A stretch of 64,000 nucleotides of DNA from Microcoleus sp. bin38.metabat.b11b12b14.051 (GTDB taxonomy: Bacteria > Cyanobacteriota > Cyanobacteriia > Cyanobacteriales > Microcoleaceae), in contig NZ_JAAFKD010000007.1 in the NCBI RefSeq assembly GCF_013299165.1, forward strand, positions 124,001-188,000. The letters are read 5' to 3'. Below the pieces are notes generated by a model, which saw only the letters and a list, made by a program, of their open reading frames with translations, was not told where the DNA came from and made no database searches. Positions 8,018-16,947 of this stretch are shown here, in pieces; positions within the stretch are counted from its first letter, which is position 1, and each line of letters starts with the position of its first letter. The position numbers and the translations under genes were made by a program.

Positions 8018-9016
8018 TTACATAGCCCCACTATTTTTGTTAAACAGCACAGTTATGGTTTTAACAATTAGTTTCAGGTCATACATCAGGCTCCACTCTT
8101 GCTGATATTTTAAATCTAAACGAATGACATCTTCAAAATCGCGGACTTTAGAGCGACCATTGACTTGCCATTCGCCAGTCATCCCAGGTTTGACATCCAA
8201 ACGCTGCCACTGAGGGACTTCGTAGCGCTCAACTTCGTCTGGAGTAGGGGGTCTAGTTCCGACTAGACTCATTTCGCCTTTGAGGACGTTCCAAAACTGC
8301 GGCAGTTCGTCGAGACTCGTCTTACGCAAGATGCGCCCGACTTTGGTAATCCGGGGGTCGTTGTCATTTTTGAAAAATGCGCCGGAAGCTTGGTTTTTAA
8401 TTTGGGCTTTCATGGCTTCGGCGTTAGTGCACATCGATCGAAATTTCCAAATCCGAAATTTTTTCCCCATCCAGCCGCAGCGGGTTTGTGCAAAAAGTAT
8501 CGGGCCCGGATCGTTAATCGTGATGGCTGCCGCTATGGGTACGAGCAAAATTCCCGTAATCACCAAACCGACGATGGCGCCAACGATGTCTATCAGACGT
8601 TTCACCAGCGATTGCACGGAGGGGTGCGTCATCGGTAGCTGATTGTCTGAGGATTTGGTGTCTACAGAAGTTGAGGTTGCAGAAGGCTGCTCGATGGTTA
8701 GGACTTGATCTAGGCTGGTGAGAGCAAATACTGCCATCACCTGGGGCTTGAGGCTTCGGAGCACCAAGTCGCTGCCGCGCTGTTTGACAAATTTCAGATT
8801 GCTGACTAAAGCACCGATTCCGCTACTGTCAATGAATGTCGTTTGACTGAAGTCTAGGACAATTTTGCTGGGAACGGTGCTTCCAGAGAAAAGTTGCTGG
8901 CAGGTTGTCTTAAAGTTTACGGCTTCAAGTACGCTCAAGCGCACGGGTATGTGAACCGAGGGAATCTCGTCCAAGTATGTAACCCGAAAATCTGCCTCTG
9001 GGGTTTGGCTGACCAT
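8018..9016 (-). CDS. STAS domain fused to bacterial sugar transferase (HepC/RfbP-type)
   Basis: A 332-residue two-domain protein. Residues about 15-110 form a STAS (anti-sigma antagonist) domain with KIVLDFSQTTFIDSSGIGAL, in which S64/S65 would be the phosphorylatable serine. Residues about 133-330 are a polyprenyl-phosphate hexose-1-phosphate transferase (PF02397): KRLIDIVGAIVGLV with one hydrophobic span, RCGWMGKKFRIWKFRSM, DELPQFWNVLKGEMSLVG and VKPGMTGEWQVNGRS. Such enzymes load the first sugar on undecaprenyl phosphate for exopolysaccharide. The arrangement recalls cyanobacterial HepC-like proteins, but I cannot verify that. The RsbW-type kinase 670 bases downstream is a candidate regulator. 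Starts at ATG 9016. Confidence 0.9.
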   Translation of the reverse strand: MVSQTPEADFRVTYLDEIPSVHIPVRLSVLEAVNFKTTCQQLFSGSTVPSKIVLDFSQTTFIDSSGIGALVSNLKFVKQRGSDLVLRSLKPQVMAVFALTSLDQVLTIEQPSATSTSVDTKSSDNQLPMTHPSVQSLVKRLIDIVGAIVGLVITGILLVPIAAAITINDPGPILFAQTRCGWMGKKFRIWKFRSMCTNAEAMKAQIKNQASGAFFKNDNDPRITKVGRILRKTSLDELPQFWNVLKGEMSLVGTRPPTPDEVERYEVPQWQRLDVKPGMTGEWQVNGRSKVRDFEDVIRLDLKYQQEWSLMYDLKLIVKTITVLFNKNSGAM

Positions 9017-9404
9017 GAAGTCCTAGTTTCAAATTTCAAGCTGATGTCTTTAGCCTATTCTGTCTTAGCGGCTTCACGTTTACCAAATTTTGTTCCGATC
9101 AAAAGGCCAGCTTTATACAAACTTTACAAAAACCCGTAAAAATTAGATCGCCGATCGCCCCGATTTTACAGGGAAGGGTTCACTTGAGTCTATCAGTCGC
9201 TATTTTTGCCCCAAAATTGGATAGAGAGAGGGAGAGAGTGGGAGAGGATTTGACCATTTTGGATGGTCATCCAAATATAGAACTTAAATTCAGTACAAAT
9301 TATTACCGCAGCGAACCGCGAAAAGTTAACGGTTAAGAGTTAACAAAAAAGTCAACAGTTAACCGTTAATTTGAAAACCCCCCACCAAAAGTCGGGGGAG
9401 CAAG
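9017..9404. other. Spacer with promoter region and inverted repeat
   Basis: This stretch lies between two minus-strand genes. It contains an 11-bp inverted repeat (TTAACGGTTAA at 9326-9336 against TTAACCGTTAA at 9359-9369) and the C/G-run hairpin described separately. The part next to 9016 should carry the promoter of the STAS-sugar transferase gene. No coding frame is credible. Confidence 0.5.
9374..9399 (-). terminator. Probable terminator after the DUF3318 gene
   Basis: On the minus strand a CCCCC run (9393-9398) faces GGGGGG (9378-9383) across a short loop and is followed by TTTTC. It lies a few bases after the stop of the gene at 9405-10073. The stem is short but GC-pure. Confidence 0.5.
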
Positions 9405-10073
9405 TTAAGAGTTGTAGACGTTTTCTGACTGGGAGGTTTCGCGAGTGATGGGTTTGACTTTGGCTTTTGCCTTAGCTGCGTTGCGTTTTAGGGCCTGGAG
9501 ACGAGCTTCGTATTTAGCCCGCTGCTGTTTTTTGGAGGTTTGCTCGATTAAAGTTTTTAAAGCGCTGCCGAGGCTTTTGTAGGCATTTGGGAGGGTGTAG
9601 CCGAATCGGGTGGCGAGGGCGAGGGCTTTTTCGTCAGCGTCTACTGCTTCTTTTAAACTTTTCTCTCCGTTGTTTTTTTGGTAAAGTCTCCAGCCGGAGA
9701 CGCCGCACAAAGATAGGGCGAGTACCAGTAGCAAGCCGTCTTGCACCCAAAGTTCGCCGACGGCGCCGCCTAAACCGATCGCGAGGGCTGCCATTTCCCA
9801 ACCGTCTCTGGGGATGGTGTCATTTTGAATTCGGGCGACTTCATGCCAGAATAGGAGATTGCGCTGATCCGTAGCTAGCTGTTCCCAGCGGATCAAGTCT
9901 ATCTGTATCTCTACCTGGTCTTTGCCTATTTCTTCGCTGCGGATCAGGGTGGGATTAACTTCTATTGTTTTTTCTACTGTTACCCAACTTTGGAGTTCTG
10001 GGGGCAGTATGTTTTTCAAGCGCCGGATCTCACTCATCTCGGCTCTTGCTGTAGAGGTTGCATAGGATGTCAT
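9405..10073 (-). CDS. DUF3318 domain protein
   Basis: A 222-residue protein of a cyanobacterial family of unknown function. The N-terminal half has EMSEIRRLKNILPPELQSWV and IDLIRWEQLATDQRNLLFWHEVARI, which I recognise as DUF3318. Two hydrophobic segments follow (MAALAIGLGGAVGELWV and GLLLVLALSLCGVSGWRLY), so it is probably membrane anchored. The C-terminal third is basic and helical (QQRAKYEARLQALKRNAAK). The start is ATG 10073. It sits among surface-polysaccharide genes on the same strand, but no functional link can be shown. Confidence 0.82.
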   Translation of the reverse strand: MTSYATSTARAEMSEIRRLKNILPPELQSWVTVEKTIEVNPTLIRSEEIGKDQVEIQIDLIRWEQLATDQRNLLFWHEVARIQNDTIPRDGWEMAALAIGLGGAVGELWVQDGLLLVLALSLCGVSGWRLYQKNNGEKSLKEAVDADEKALALATRFGYTLPNAYKSLGSALKTLIEQTSKKQQRAKYEARLQALKRNAAKAKAKVKPITRETSQSENVYNS

Positions 10074-10231
10074 AGCTCCGGCCTATTGATTTTCCAAAGG
10101 TTAATACGTGTCTATTTCTGGAGTATAGCAAACCTTGAATCCAAATATAGTCTAGCTACCGGGGTCGATCGACCTTTTGGCAACTTTACTTGATTTTAGT
10201 CGCTCGCCCCCGATCGATCCTGTGCTTGAGA

Positions 10232-11860
10232 CTATTTCATCAACGGTGCGATTTCTTGCCGCAATTTCGACCAAGCAGCCAAAACTTCCGGCTTAGAAGT
10301 TATACCTTTTTGAACTAAAACCACCCCGTCCAATACTTCAGCAATTCCGTAAGCACCAATCCGCAGAGCTTCGTCTGTAAAACGGACTCCCCCCCTAACT
10401 CTACCTCGGTCAATCGGAGCTTTTAAATTATTTTGCTGCAACTGCCACAAATCTAACAGCGCATAATCTACCGCCACCACTTTTCCCGCTTCATCTTTCA
10501 TCTGCATCACTTCTAAACGGATGAGATTCCGGCGACCCGAAAGGTGGGAAACTATATAACCGCTAGTCGAAACGCTAGCATCTTGAGGAATCAAACTAAA
10601 GACTTTTTTGACATTAGCTGCGTGTCCGAGTTGAGCGGGCAAAGATTGATAAACCCAAGGTTGGAACGAGTAAGGAGAAATAAAATACAAAGCTCGACCC
10701 GGATTAGAAGTGTATGTAAGTAGGAGTGACAAACCAATACACCCAATCCAGAAACGATGGAAGCGAGGTTGAAATTTATCTTGATGCTGCGACCACCACA
10801 GGATTGTACCGTAAAACAAGCCAGGAATTACAGCAAAGGTGTAGCGAGTGTTGATAGAAGTAGCAGCTTGATTAAAAACTTGCAGCAGCAGAACCATTAA
10901 AGGAAAAACAGTCATTAACCAGGCACTAGGAGTGATAACAGGTACAAAAGCTAGCGGCAACCAGTGACCTAAAAGATATAAAATGCGCCTGCTCGCATCT
11001 TTAAAAAACACTTCAACAATTATCTGAGGTTGGGTGAGAATTGCCCACAGCAATTCTAGAGTTGACGGATTCTCTGTCTTGACGAATTTTCTAAAATAGT
11101 TAGCGATGTACAGCCGGGAATTGTCAGCCGAAAACATCGGCATGATGGTATTAGTTACAAACACCACGTAGCTAAAGCTGAGAGCGCACAAAGCCAAGCC
11201 CGCCCGGGGATAGCGGCGGCTGACAATTAAATACGCTCCGATGCCAAATAAACTAATTCCAGCGTCTTCGCGAGTGCCTAATGTTAACAGCGCGAACAGC
11301 CAAAAAAGCGACCACCGCTGCTTCTCTAATGCTAAAAGCAAACTAAATATAAATAGAGGAATTTGGCAGTGTTCGTAAAAATTTCCTAGCGTCGGGCCTA
11401 TAACACCGTTGGCTCCGTAATAGCTGGCTACTATCATTACTGACACCGGCACAGATAGATAATGTCTTGCTAAAAAGTACAGGACTATTCCCGCGGCTGC
11501 AATTAAAGCTACTTGCAAAACAATCAAGGTAATAGGAGATGGAAATAAGGCATAAATGGGCATCCATATCAAAAAATCTATGACGAAGTGTTGCCCTAAA
11601 TGGATGTAAGATGGGTATGACAGTTGTCTGTCCATCAGCGATGCACTGGAGGCGGCAGAGGACATTGAACTTTGAAAAAAATTGCCGTGTACGCTATTCC
11701 AGAATACTTGGTTAAATAAGCCGTGGTCGTAGGTTGATAGCAAGCTTTCATAGCGGATTATGCTAAAAATTAAAACTACGATAAAAAATATGGTTGCTAG
11801 AATTGTAACTTGACGCAATCCTGTTTGACTGTTCCAGGAGTCCAGAGGTTTAAATTTCAT
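10232..11860 (-). CDS. DUF2079 multi-spanning membrane protein
   Basis: A 542-residue protein with about eleven hydrophobic segments. The opening (ILATIFFIVVLIFSIIRYES, then STYDHGLFNQVFWNSVHGN) and the conserved FVIDFLIWMPIYALFPSP are typical of DUF2079, whose members resemble polytopic GT-C-type glycosyltransferases. The soluble C-terminal part (about residues 400-540) includes SLIPQDASVSTSGYIVSHLS and a predicted alpha/beta fold. It lies 25 bases downstream of a polysaccharide deacetylase gene and a GT2 gene, so it is probably the last gene of a three-gene operon making or modifying a surface glycan or lipid. Substrate unknown. Confidence 0.82.
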   Translation of the reverse strand: MKFKPLDSWNSQTGLRQVTILATIFFIVVLIFSIIRYESLLSTYDHGLFNQVFWNSVHGNFFQSSMSSAASSASLMDRQLSYPSYIHLGQHFVIDFLIWMPIYALFPSPITLIVLQVALIAAAGIVLYFLARHYLSVPVSVMIVASYYGANGVIGPTLGNFYEHCQIPLFIFSLLLALEKQRWSLFWLFALLTLGTREDAGISLFGIGAYLIVSRRYPRAGLALCALSFSYVVFVTNTIMPMFSADNSRLYIANYFRKFVKTENPSTLELLWAILTQPQIIVEVFFKDASRRILYLLGHWLPLAFVPVITPSAWLMTVFPLMVLLLQVFNQAATSINTRYTFAVIPGLFYGTILWWSQHQDKFQPRFHRFWIGCIGLSLLLTYTSNPGRALYFISPYSFQPWVYQSLPAQLGHAANVKKVFSLIPQDASVSTSGYIVSHLSGRRNLIRLEVMQMKDEAGKVVAVDYALLDLWQLQQNNLKAPIDRGRVRGGVRFTDEALRIGAYGIAEVLDGVVLVQKGITSKPEVLAAWSKLRQEIAPLMK

Positions 11861-11885
11861 GGTTTTTACTGCACCCGATATTTTT

Positions 11886-12662
11886 CTAAGGTTGACTGAA
11901 GTTGTGCTGGAATTCGGAAATAGTAATAAATTTTCCTTGGGTTTTCAGCTTTGTAAGGTATTTTTCTAGTTTGTCAACCATTTTGCTACCTGAATCTTTT
12001 TTGACGTAGCCGGGTAATTTAAACTGGGAAATATCTGTGAATTCCCACGGGTGAAAGTAGATGTTCAAATACGAGTCTGTTTCCAGGGTGATCTCGGCTG
12101 CTAATTGTATCATTGACAGTGGGAAGTTTTTAAAGCTCAACCAAAATAAGGGAAATCGGATTAGAGGAGTAACTGAAATGGGAAGGTTGAGCAATTTATT
12201 GGTATAATATGCAGTTCGGGGTTTAGATAGGTTGTTGTATCTGCCGGGGATGTAGGTGGGATTCATGGACGAGTTGTATTCATAGCCTGCTTTCTCTATT
12301 TCTATATCGTCAACTGGCTGAAGTCTTGCCATCCTAAATCCGGTGACTTGAGTATTGGTTATCTGTTCTAAGATTTCCTTAGATTTTTGTAAATCTTCAA
12401 CGCAAAATTGAGAGTGGTAAAAGCCGTGGGAGGCGATTTCGTGGTGTTTTGAAAGTTCTCTGATGGTATCTCGGTGGTGGAGTGCAAAGTTGGCTGTGAC
12501 AAAAAATGTAGCTGTAATCTCTAATCTATCGAGAAGTACCATAACATTTGACAATCCTCCGCTAGAAATTTCAAATTTAATTTCGTCTTCCAGGGGTTGA
12601 CCGTATTCTTCTGGAATGTCAAATTCTTCTATGTCAAAGCTCAACAAGATTGATTTATTCAT
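11886..12662 (-). CDS. Polysaccharide deacetylase family protein
   Basis: A 258-residue NodB-homology protein. SILLSFDIEEFD at the N-terminus supplies the first acidic motif and HEIASHGFYHSQ the His-containing second motif; ITATFFVTANFALHH and YLNIYFHPWEF are other conserved strands, with the last resembling the DUF3473-type C-terminus. These enzymes remove N-acetyl groups from glycans using a divalent metal. No signal peptide is seen, so it may act in the cytoplasm on a lipid-linked intermediate. Its start overlaps the upstream GT2 gene by 8 bases, indicating translational coupling. Confidence 0.85.
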   Translation of the reverse strand: MNKSILLSFDIEEFDIPEEYGQPLEDEIKFEISSGGLSNVMVLLDRLEITATFFVTANFALHHRDTIRELSKHHEIASHGFYHSQFCVEDLQKSKEILEQITNTQVTGFRMARLQPVDDIEIEKAGYEYNSSMNPTYIPGRYNNLSKPRTAYYTNKLLNLPISVTPLIRFPLFWLSFKNFPLSMIQLAAEITLETDSYLNIYFHPWEFTDISQFKLPGYVKKDSGSKMVDKLEKYLTKLKTQGKFITISEFQHNFSQP

Positions 12663-13383
12663 AATAGCCTGCGCGGTCGTTGGAGCGAATTTTAAACAAG
12701 CAGCTCAGCATTTGTAGGGAATCTTGCAGTATATTGACTTGAGAAAGTTTGTAAAGGTGTTGTTGGGAAATCTTGGCGGGAATTTCACCAATTGTATATC
12801 CTTTTTTTTGGGCTAAAAATAGCAATTCTGCATCAAATGAAAACCCGGCAAGTGTTTGTCTTTTAAATATTTCTTGGGCTGGTATTTTTTTAAAGCCTTT
12901 GAGTCCGGCTTGCATATCTCTATATTTTAGATTGAGGATGATTCGGGAAATAAAGTTAAATATTTTGCCTGCTATTTTTCTGAGTAAGGTAAGATTTCGG
13001 AAGTTTTCTCTGTCGAGATTTCTGCAACCAATCACGACATCAAATTTTTCTAATTTTTCTACTAAGGGATCGAGGTGTTCGAGGGAGTATGCTAAGTCGC
13101 CATCCATGAAGCAAATGCAGTCGGCGTCTACATCTTCGCATCCTTTTTTTACGGCATATCCTTTTCCTTGACGGTTGCTGTAAGAAATTAGTTTGATATG
13201 ATGTGTGGGGAAAGCTTTAAGTTTATTTTGTATAATTTCTAGGGTATTGTCCGTTGAGCCGTCATTAACAATGATAAAATTGTAAGCATGACTTTTTTGA
13301 GAAAATTCTAAAATTCTGTCAAAGGTTTGCTCTATGCAATTTGCTTCGTTGTAAACAGGCAGAATTACTGCGATTTTCATCAT
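12655..13383 (-). CDS. Glycosyltransferase family 2 (dolichyl-P-mannose synthase-like)
   Basis: A 242-residue GT-A glycosyltransferase. It has IAVILPVYNEANCIEQTF, NFIIVNDGSTDNTLEII, a DXD-type DADCICFMDGDLAYSLEHL and FDVVIGCRNL, matching the polyprenol-phosphate sugar synthase branch. No C-terminal membrane spans are present. It would charge polyprenyl phosphate with a hexose for the DUF2079 and deacetylase proteins encoded just downstream; that pathway is inferred from gene order. Two consecutive ATG codons (13383 and 13380) can start translation. Codon use is AT-rich compared with the flanking genes. Confidence 0.88.
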   Translation of the reverse strand: MMKIAVILPVYNEANCIEQTFDRILEFSQKSHAYNFIIVNDGSTDNTLEIIQNKLKAFPTHHIKLISYSNRQGKGYAVKKGCEDVDADCICFMDGDLAYSLEHLDPLVEKLEKFDVVIGCRNLDRENFRNLTLLRKIAGKIFNFISRIILNLKYRDMQAGLKGFKKIPAQEIFKRQTLAGFSFDAELLFLAQKKGYTIGEIPAKISQQHLYKLSQVNILQDSLQMLSCLFKIRSNDRAGYYE

Positions 13384-13669
13384 GGTTATTGCATCAGGCT
13401 TTCGCTGAAATATGCTACCACCTTGGGCGCTAAATCACAAGTAAAAGACATCACTTATAAAAAATCCCGGCACAAAATAAGCACCGTCAACTTTGGGCCC
13501 GGGTGGCACGAAAAGTACGATCGCCCTAAATTGTATCATGGTAGACTTGCCGTAGCTCATCTTTAAGACGGATACGGGCGATCGACAATCTAGACGAACC
13601 CAGCACCAGGGCCCCAAAAACCCTCATACTACCGCCTGAACTATATACCTCATGAGGTTGTAATTGTCA
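13384..13669. promoter_or_regulatory. Divergent promoter region between GT2 operon and deacetylase
   Basis: These 286 bases separate a minus-strand operon (13383 leftward) from a plus-strand gene (13670 rightward) and must hold both promoters. A GGGCCC at 13495-13500 and a second at 13609-13614 are the only noticeable sequence marks. No binding site can be assigned. Confidence 0.45.
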
Positions 13670-14596
13670 ATGGTAAATTATTTAATGAACAAATGGCCGG
13701 AGTATTTCAAACCTGATATGACGCCCCAAAAAAAACGGATTATTAAATTTTTATTAGCATTCCTCCTAACTTTCATCACGTATCAAGTAATCTTAGAAAT
13801 CATCACAGTAGAAATTCCGATTTTCGGCTTTCACGATATAGTTGACCTTCGGAATCCCCAGGAAATACCCCCGCAGCGCCGAGACTTTCCCGGCGACTAC
13901 AGTCAGCAAAATTTGGAACCTTTTTTAGAGGACTTAGTTAGCCATAACTATTGGTTTTTGTCAACCCAAGAGCTTTACGAGTATTTCATCGCCAATCCCA
14001 AAAAGCCGGTGCCGAGTGAATATCGCGATCGCAAAAAAGTTATGATTGCCTTTGACGATGGCAACAAAAGCATTTATACGCACTTACTGCCGATTTTAGA
14101 AAGACTCGAAAAAAAATACGGCAAAAAAACTAAAGTAGTTGTATTCGTCAACTCCGGCTTTTTAGGGCGTCAAGATTCACTCATAAAAAAAGTAACTTGT
14201 CAAGACTTAAGAGACGGAATGCAAAAAGGATATTATGATATTCAATCCCACGGACTGAATCACGAAAACCTCACAAAAATCTCTCCGACAGCATTAGACA
14301 GAGAACTATCTCAAGACCAAATTAGACTGAGGAAATGCACCCAAGATTTAGACCCAAATCAAATAGTCGCCTCACACATAGCCTACCCGTTTGGCGCTGT
14401 CAACAAACAAGTTGACAAATATGTTGCGAACTACTACAAATCCGGATACTTATACGACAGTCTCAAATTAAAACTGCGGTCTTTTCCACCCGACAAATAC
14501 CGAATTTCCAGGTTAACAGTCAACAAAAAACACTCCGCAAAAAGACTCAGCAGCCTCGCTTCAGGAAGCTGGCTACGCAAATTGATAGGCAAATAA
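13670..14596 (+). CDS. Membrane-anchored polysaccharide deacetylase
   Basis: A 308-residue protein with one N-terminal membrane anchor (FLLAFLLTFITYQVILEI) followed by a NodB-type domain. Key motifs are KKVMIAFDDGNKSIYTHLLP (catalytic Asp pair), YYDIQSHGLNHENLT (metal His) and SHIAYPFGAVNKQV. The opening FGFHDIVDL is also typical of the family. The catalytic domain would face the periplasm and deacetylate a surface or wall polysaccharide. I start at ATG 13670; a TTG two codons earlier is less likely. The second half is Lys-rich. Followed 38 bases later by the acyltransferase-like membrane gene. Confidence 0.87.
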   Translation: MVNYLMNKWPEYFKPDMTPQKKRIIKFLLAFLLTFITYQVILEIITVEIPIFGFHDIVDLRNPQEIPPQRRDFPGDYSQQNLEPFLEDLVSHNYWFLSTQELYEYFIANPKKPVPSEYRDRKKVMIAFDDGNKSIYTHLLPILERLEKKYGKKTKVVVFVNSGFLGRQDSLIKKVTCQDLRDGMQKGYYDIQSHGLNHENLTKISPTALDRELSQDQIRLRKCTQDLDPNQIVASHIAYPFGAVNKQVDKYVANYYKSGYLYDSLKLKLRSFPPDKYRISRLTVNKKHSAKRLSSLASGSWLRKLIGK

Positions 14597-14634
14597 ATTT
14601 GCTCGACTAATATATAGTTATTAAAAAAGAATCG

Positions 14635-16122
14635 GTGAGTGCATTGGAATACACAACATCAGAGTCACAAGATACCGTAAAAAACGAAAAGCTTTTGGCA
14701 ATTCCTGCGGTTTCGCAACGCGCCGAGGCGCTGGATGCGCTGCGCGGACTAACAGTTTTAGCAATGGTTTTATCAGGTACAATAGCCCGCAAAACCTTAC
14801 CAGCGTGGATGTATCACGCTCAATTACCACCACCAGACCACGTTTTTAATAACAAATTACCAGGATTAACCTGGGTAGATTTAGTTTTCCCCTTCTTTCT
14901 ATTTGCAATGGGCGCCGCCATACCCCTAGCTTTGTCGCGCCGTATCGCCAAAGGATGGGATACAAAAAAAGTTATTTTCTCTATTTTCCAAAGAGGCTTT
15001 TTCTTAGCATCATTTGCGATATTTCTTCAACACATTCGCCCAACTACAATTAACCCCGACGAACCCAGCCCCCAAAAGTGGTGGCTGGCTTTGTGCGGAT
15101 TTGTCATATTATTTTTGATGTATGTTCGCTGGCCCCAAAAGTGGTCGGCGTGGCTGCGTAAAGGGTTAACCCTTGCTGCTTGGAGTGCCGGGATTGGCTT
15201 CATATCTCACATCAAGTATCCCGACGGTAGGGGAATTTCTTTTAACCGCAGCGATATTATCTTGATGGTACTGGCAAATGTGGCCGTTTTCGGCTCGATA
15301 ATTTGGCTATTTACTCGTTCAAATGTGTGGTTGCGAGTAGGATTTTTGGGCTTGCTGTTGGCGGCGCGGCTGTCTTCTCACGATGACGGTTGGATTAAGC
15401 TGGTTTGGCTGTACTCTCCTGCACCTTGGCTGTTTCAATTTGATTATTTAAAGTATTTGTTTGTGGTGATTCCAGGTACAATTGTTGGGGATTTACTGGG
15501 TAGGTGGATAGAGTATTCTGCGCCGGAAGAAGCGAGTTATGCTCGCTGGAAGAGTTGGCGCTATTTCAGCATTATGGTTTTGATGTTTGCTGTCAATTTA
15601 GTCTTGTTAATTGGACTGCAAGCTAGATTGCTGTGGCAAACTGGATTAGTGACCGTGGTGCTGTGTTTGTGCGGTTTGGTTTTGTTGAGCAAGCCTGGGA
15701 ATGTCACGGAAAATGTTTTTAATCGCCTTTACAAATGGGGTTTTTATTGGCTGGTTTTGGGTTTGCTGTTCGAGCCTTATGAAGGTGGAATTAAGAAAGA
15801 TTCAGCGACGATGAGTTACTTTTTCGTAACTACTGGAATGGCGATTTTGCTGTTGATTGGGTTAATGATAATTATCGATGTGTTTCAGAAAAAATGGTTT
15901 TTGCAGTTGTTTATTGATAACGGGGTGAACCCGATGATTGGCTATGCGGGATTTGCCAATATCATCTGGCCGATTCTAGTGTTAAATCAATGGGAACCCG
16001 TGATTATTGAAATGACTTCAACAGACCCCTTCATGGGGTTTTTGAGGGGTTTTGGATATACGGGAATTTTAGCTTTAATTGTGGTGGCGTTTACGAGGTT
16101 AAAACTATTTTTGAGGACGTGA
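14635..16122 (+). CDS. HGSNAT/DUF5009-type membrane acyltransferase
   Basis: A 495-residue membrane protein with about eleven to twelve hydrophobic segments. QRAEALDALRGLTVLAMVLS and LPGLTWVDLVFPFFLFAMG, followed by AIPLALSRRIAKG, are features of the DUF5009 family related to lysosomal heparan-alpha-glucosaminide N-acetyltransferase; the loop FIDNGVNPMIGYAG near the end also fits. Such proteins acetylate glucosamine units using cytosolic acyl donors. Following a deacetylase, it could re-acetylate or modify the same glycan, which is inference. It starts at GTG 14635; a small AT-rich gap separates it from the upstream gene. Confidence 0.85.
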   Translation: MSALEYTTSESQDTVKNEKLLAIPAVSQRAEALDALRGLTVLAMVLSGTIARKTLPAWMYHAQLPPPDHVFNNKLPGLTWVDLVFPFFLFAMGAAIPLALSRRIAKGWDTKKVIFSIFQRGFFLASFAIFLQHIRPTTINPDEPSPQKWWLALCGFVILFLMYVRWPQKWSAWLRKGLTLAAWSAGIGFISHIKYPDGRGISFNRSDIILMVLANVAVFGSIIWLFTRSNVWLRVGFLGLLLAARLSSHDDGWIKLVWLYSPAPWLFQFDYLKYLFVVIPGTIVGDLLGRWIEYSAPEEASYARWKSWRYFSIMVLMFAVNLVLLIGLQARLLWQTGLVTVVLCLCGLVLLSKPGNVTENVFNRLYKWGFYWLVLGLLFEPYEGGIKKDSATMSYFFVTTGMAILLLIGLMIIIDVFQKKWFLQLFIDNGVNPMIGYAGFANIIWPILVLNQWEPVIIEMTSTDPFMGFLRGFGYTGILALIVVAFTRLKLFLRT

Positions 16123-16167
16123 GATAATTAAAGAGCGAGAGCATCTTCACGTTTGGTAAATATAATT

Positions 16168-16305
16168 CAATACGGTTTACTTAAGAAAGATCCCCCCTAA
16201 CCCCCCTTAAAAAGGGGGGGACAAGAAAGCTCTCAAAGTCCCCCTTCTTAAGGGGAATTTAGGGGGATCTCCGGGGCATAAATAGCATTAAGTAAACCGT
16301 ATTGA
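16168..16305. mobile_element. MITE with CAATACGGTTTACTTAAG ends
   Basis: The 138-bp element has near-perfect terminal inverted repeats, CAATACGGTTTACTTAAG at the left and CTTAAG/CATTAAG-TAAACCGTATTG at the right, and an interior of opposed C-runs and G-runs (CCCCCCTAA... and TTAGGGGGATC). It has no coding capacity. It overlaps and rewrites the 3' end of the retropepsin pseudogene. A copy in inverted orientation is at 55424-55560; copies with altered interiors are at 27455-27565 and 39383-39500. Confidence 0.85.
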
Positions 16306-16904
16306 AATATAATTTCCTCATCGGCTTGCCGAAATTCAATATTAAACTTATCAAACACAACTTCTCGCCCTAGAAGCATGACATCTGCTGTATTATTTTG
16401 TATCCAAGCAGTAGGAACCATCAATTTATGTCCATCAATTGTCATTTCAATCTGTCGCAAAACATACTCAACGGTTCCCCCAATTGTTTAACCTATTGAT
16501 ATGTGTTCTCCATCGGCTAAGGCATATCCCAAATCTTGACCCGCTTTCAATGAAATTATACTAAAATCTGCACCTGAATCTACGACCATAGTAGTATTGA
16601 TTGCTAAATCTTTATGCTTGAGATTTACTTGATATGTAGGCGACCACTCATGGGTGCTAACAGTGCGGAAATAAATCGGTAAAATCACAATAGAGGCTGT
16701 AAAACCAGGAACCAAGTAAATCGAAAAAATCTCTCCTGATGCTTCTGCTAAATCTAAAACTTCGCGCAAGTTTTCACTATGCGCGATTTTACCGTTAGCA
16801 TTGTAAGCAATATATTGATGGGCGTACTGTTGCAAGTGCTGGCGGTTCCGGTTTAGCCATTTCAGCATTTCCCGGATTTCGCTCTTAGCCGGAGTTCTGT
16901 TCAT
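16248..16904 (-). pseudogene. Retropepsin-like aspartyl protease, broken by stop codon and MITE
   Basis: Reading from ATG 16904, the product has an N-terminal helical region (EIREMLKWLNRNRQHLQQYA) and then a retropepsin fold with TTMVVDSGADFSIISLKAG, the active-site DSGA motif. A TAA at 16488-16490 interrupts translation, but the frame resumes in the same register with TIGGTVEYVLRQIEMTIDG and AWIQNNTADVMLLGREVVFD, the second conserved half (LLGRE). The last 19 or so codons are encoded by the MITE at 16168-16305, so the true C-terminus is lost as well. It could also be read as two short ORFs, but the unbroken frame favours a nonsense-mutated gene. Confidence 0.8.
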
Positions 16905-16947
16905 AGATAATGCTATTATTTGCTGGAAAAGCCTAGGGATTTACCGC

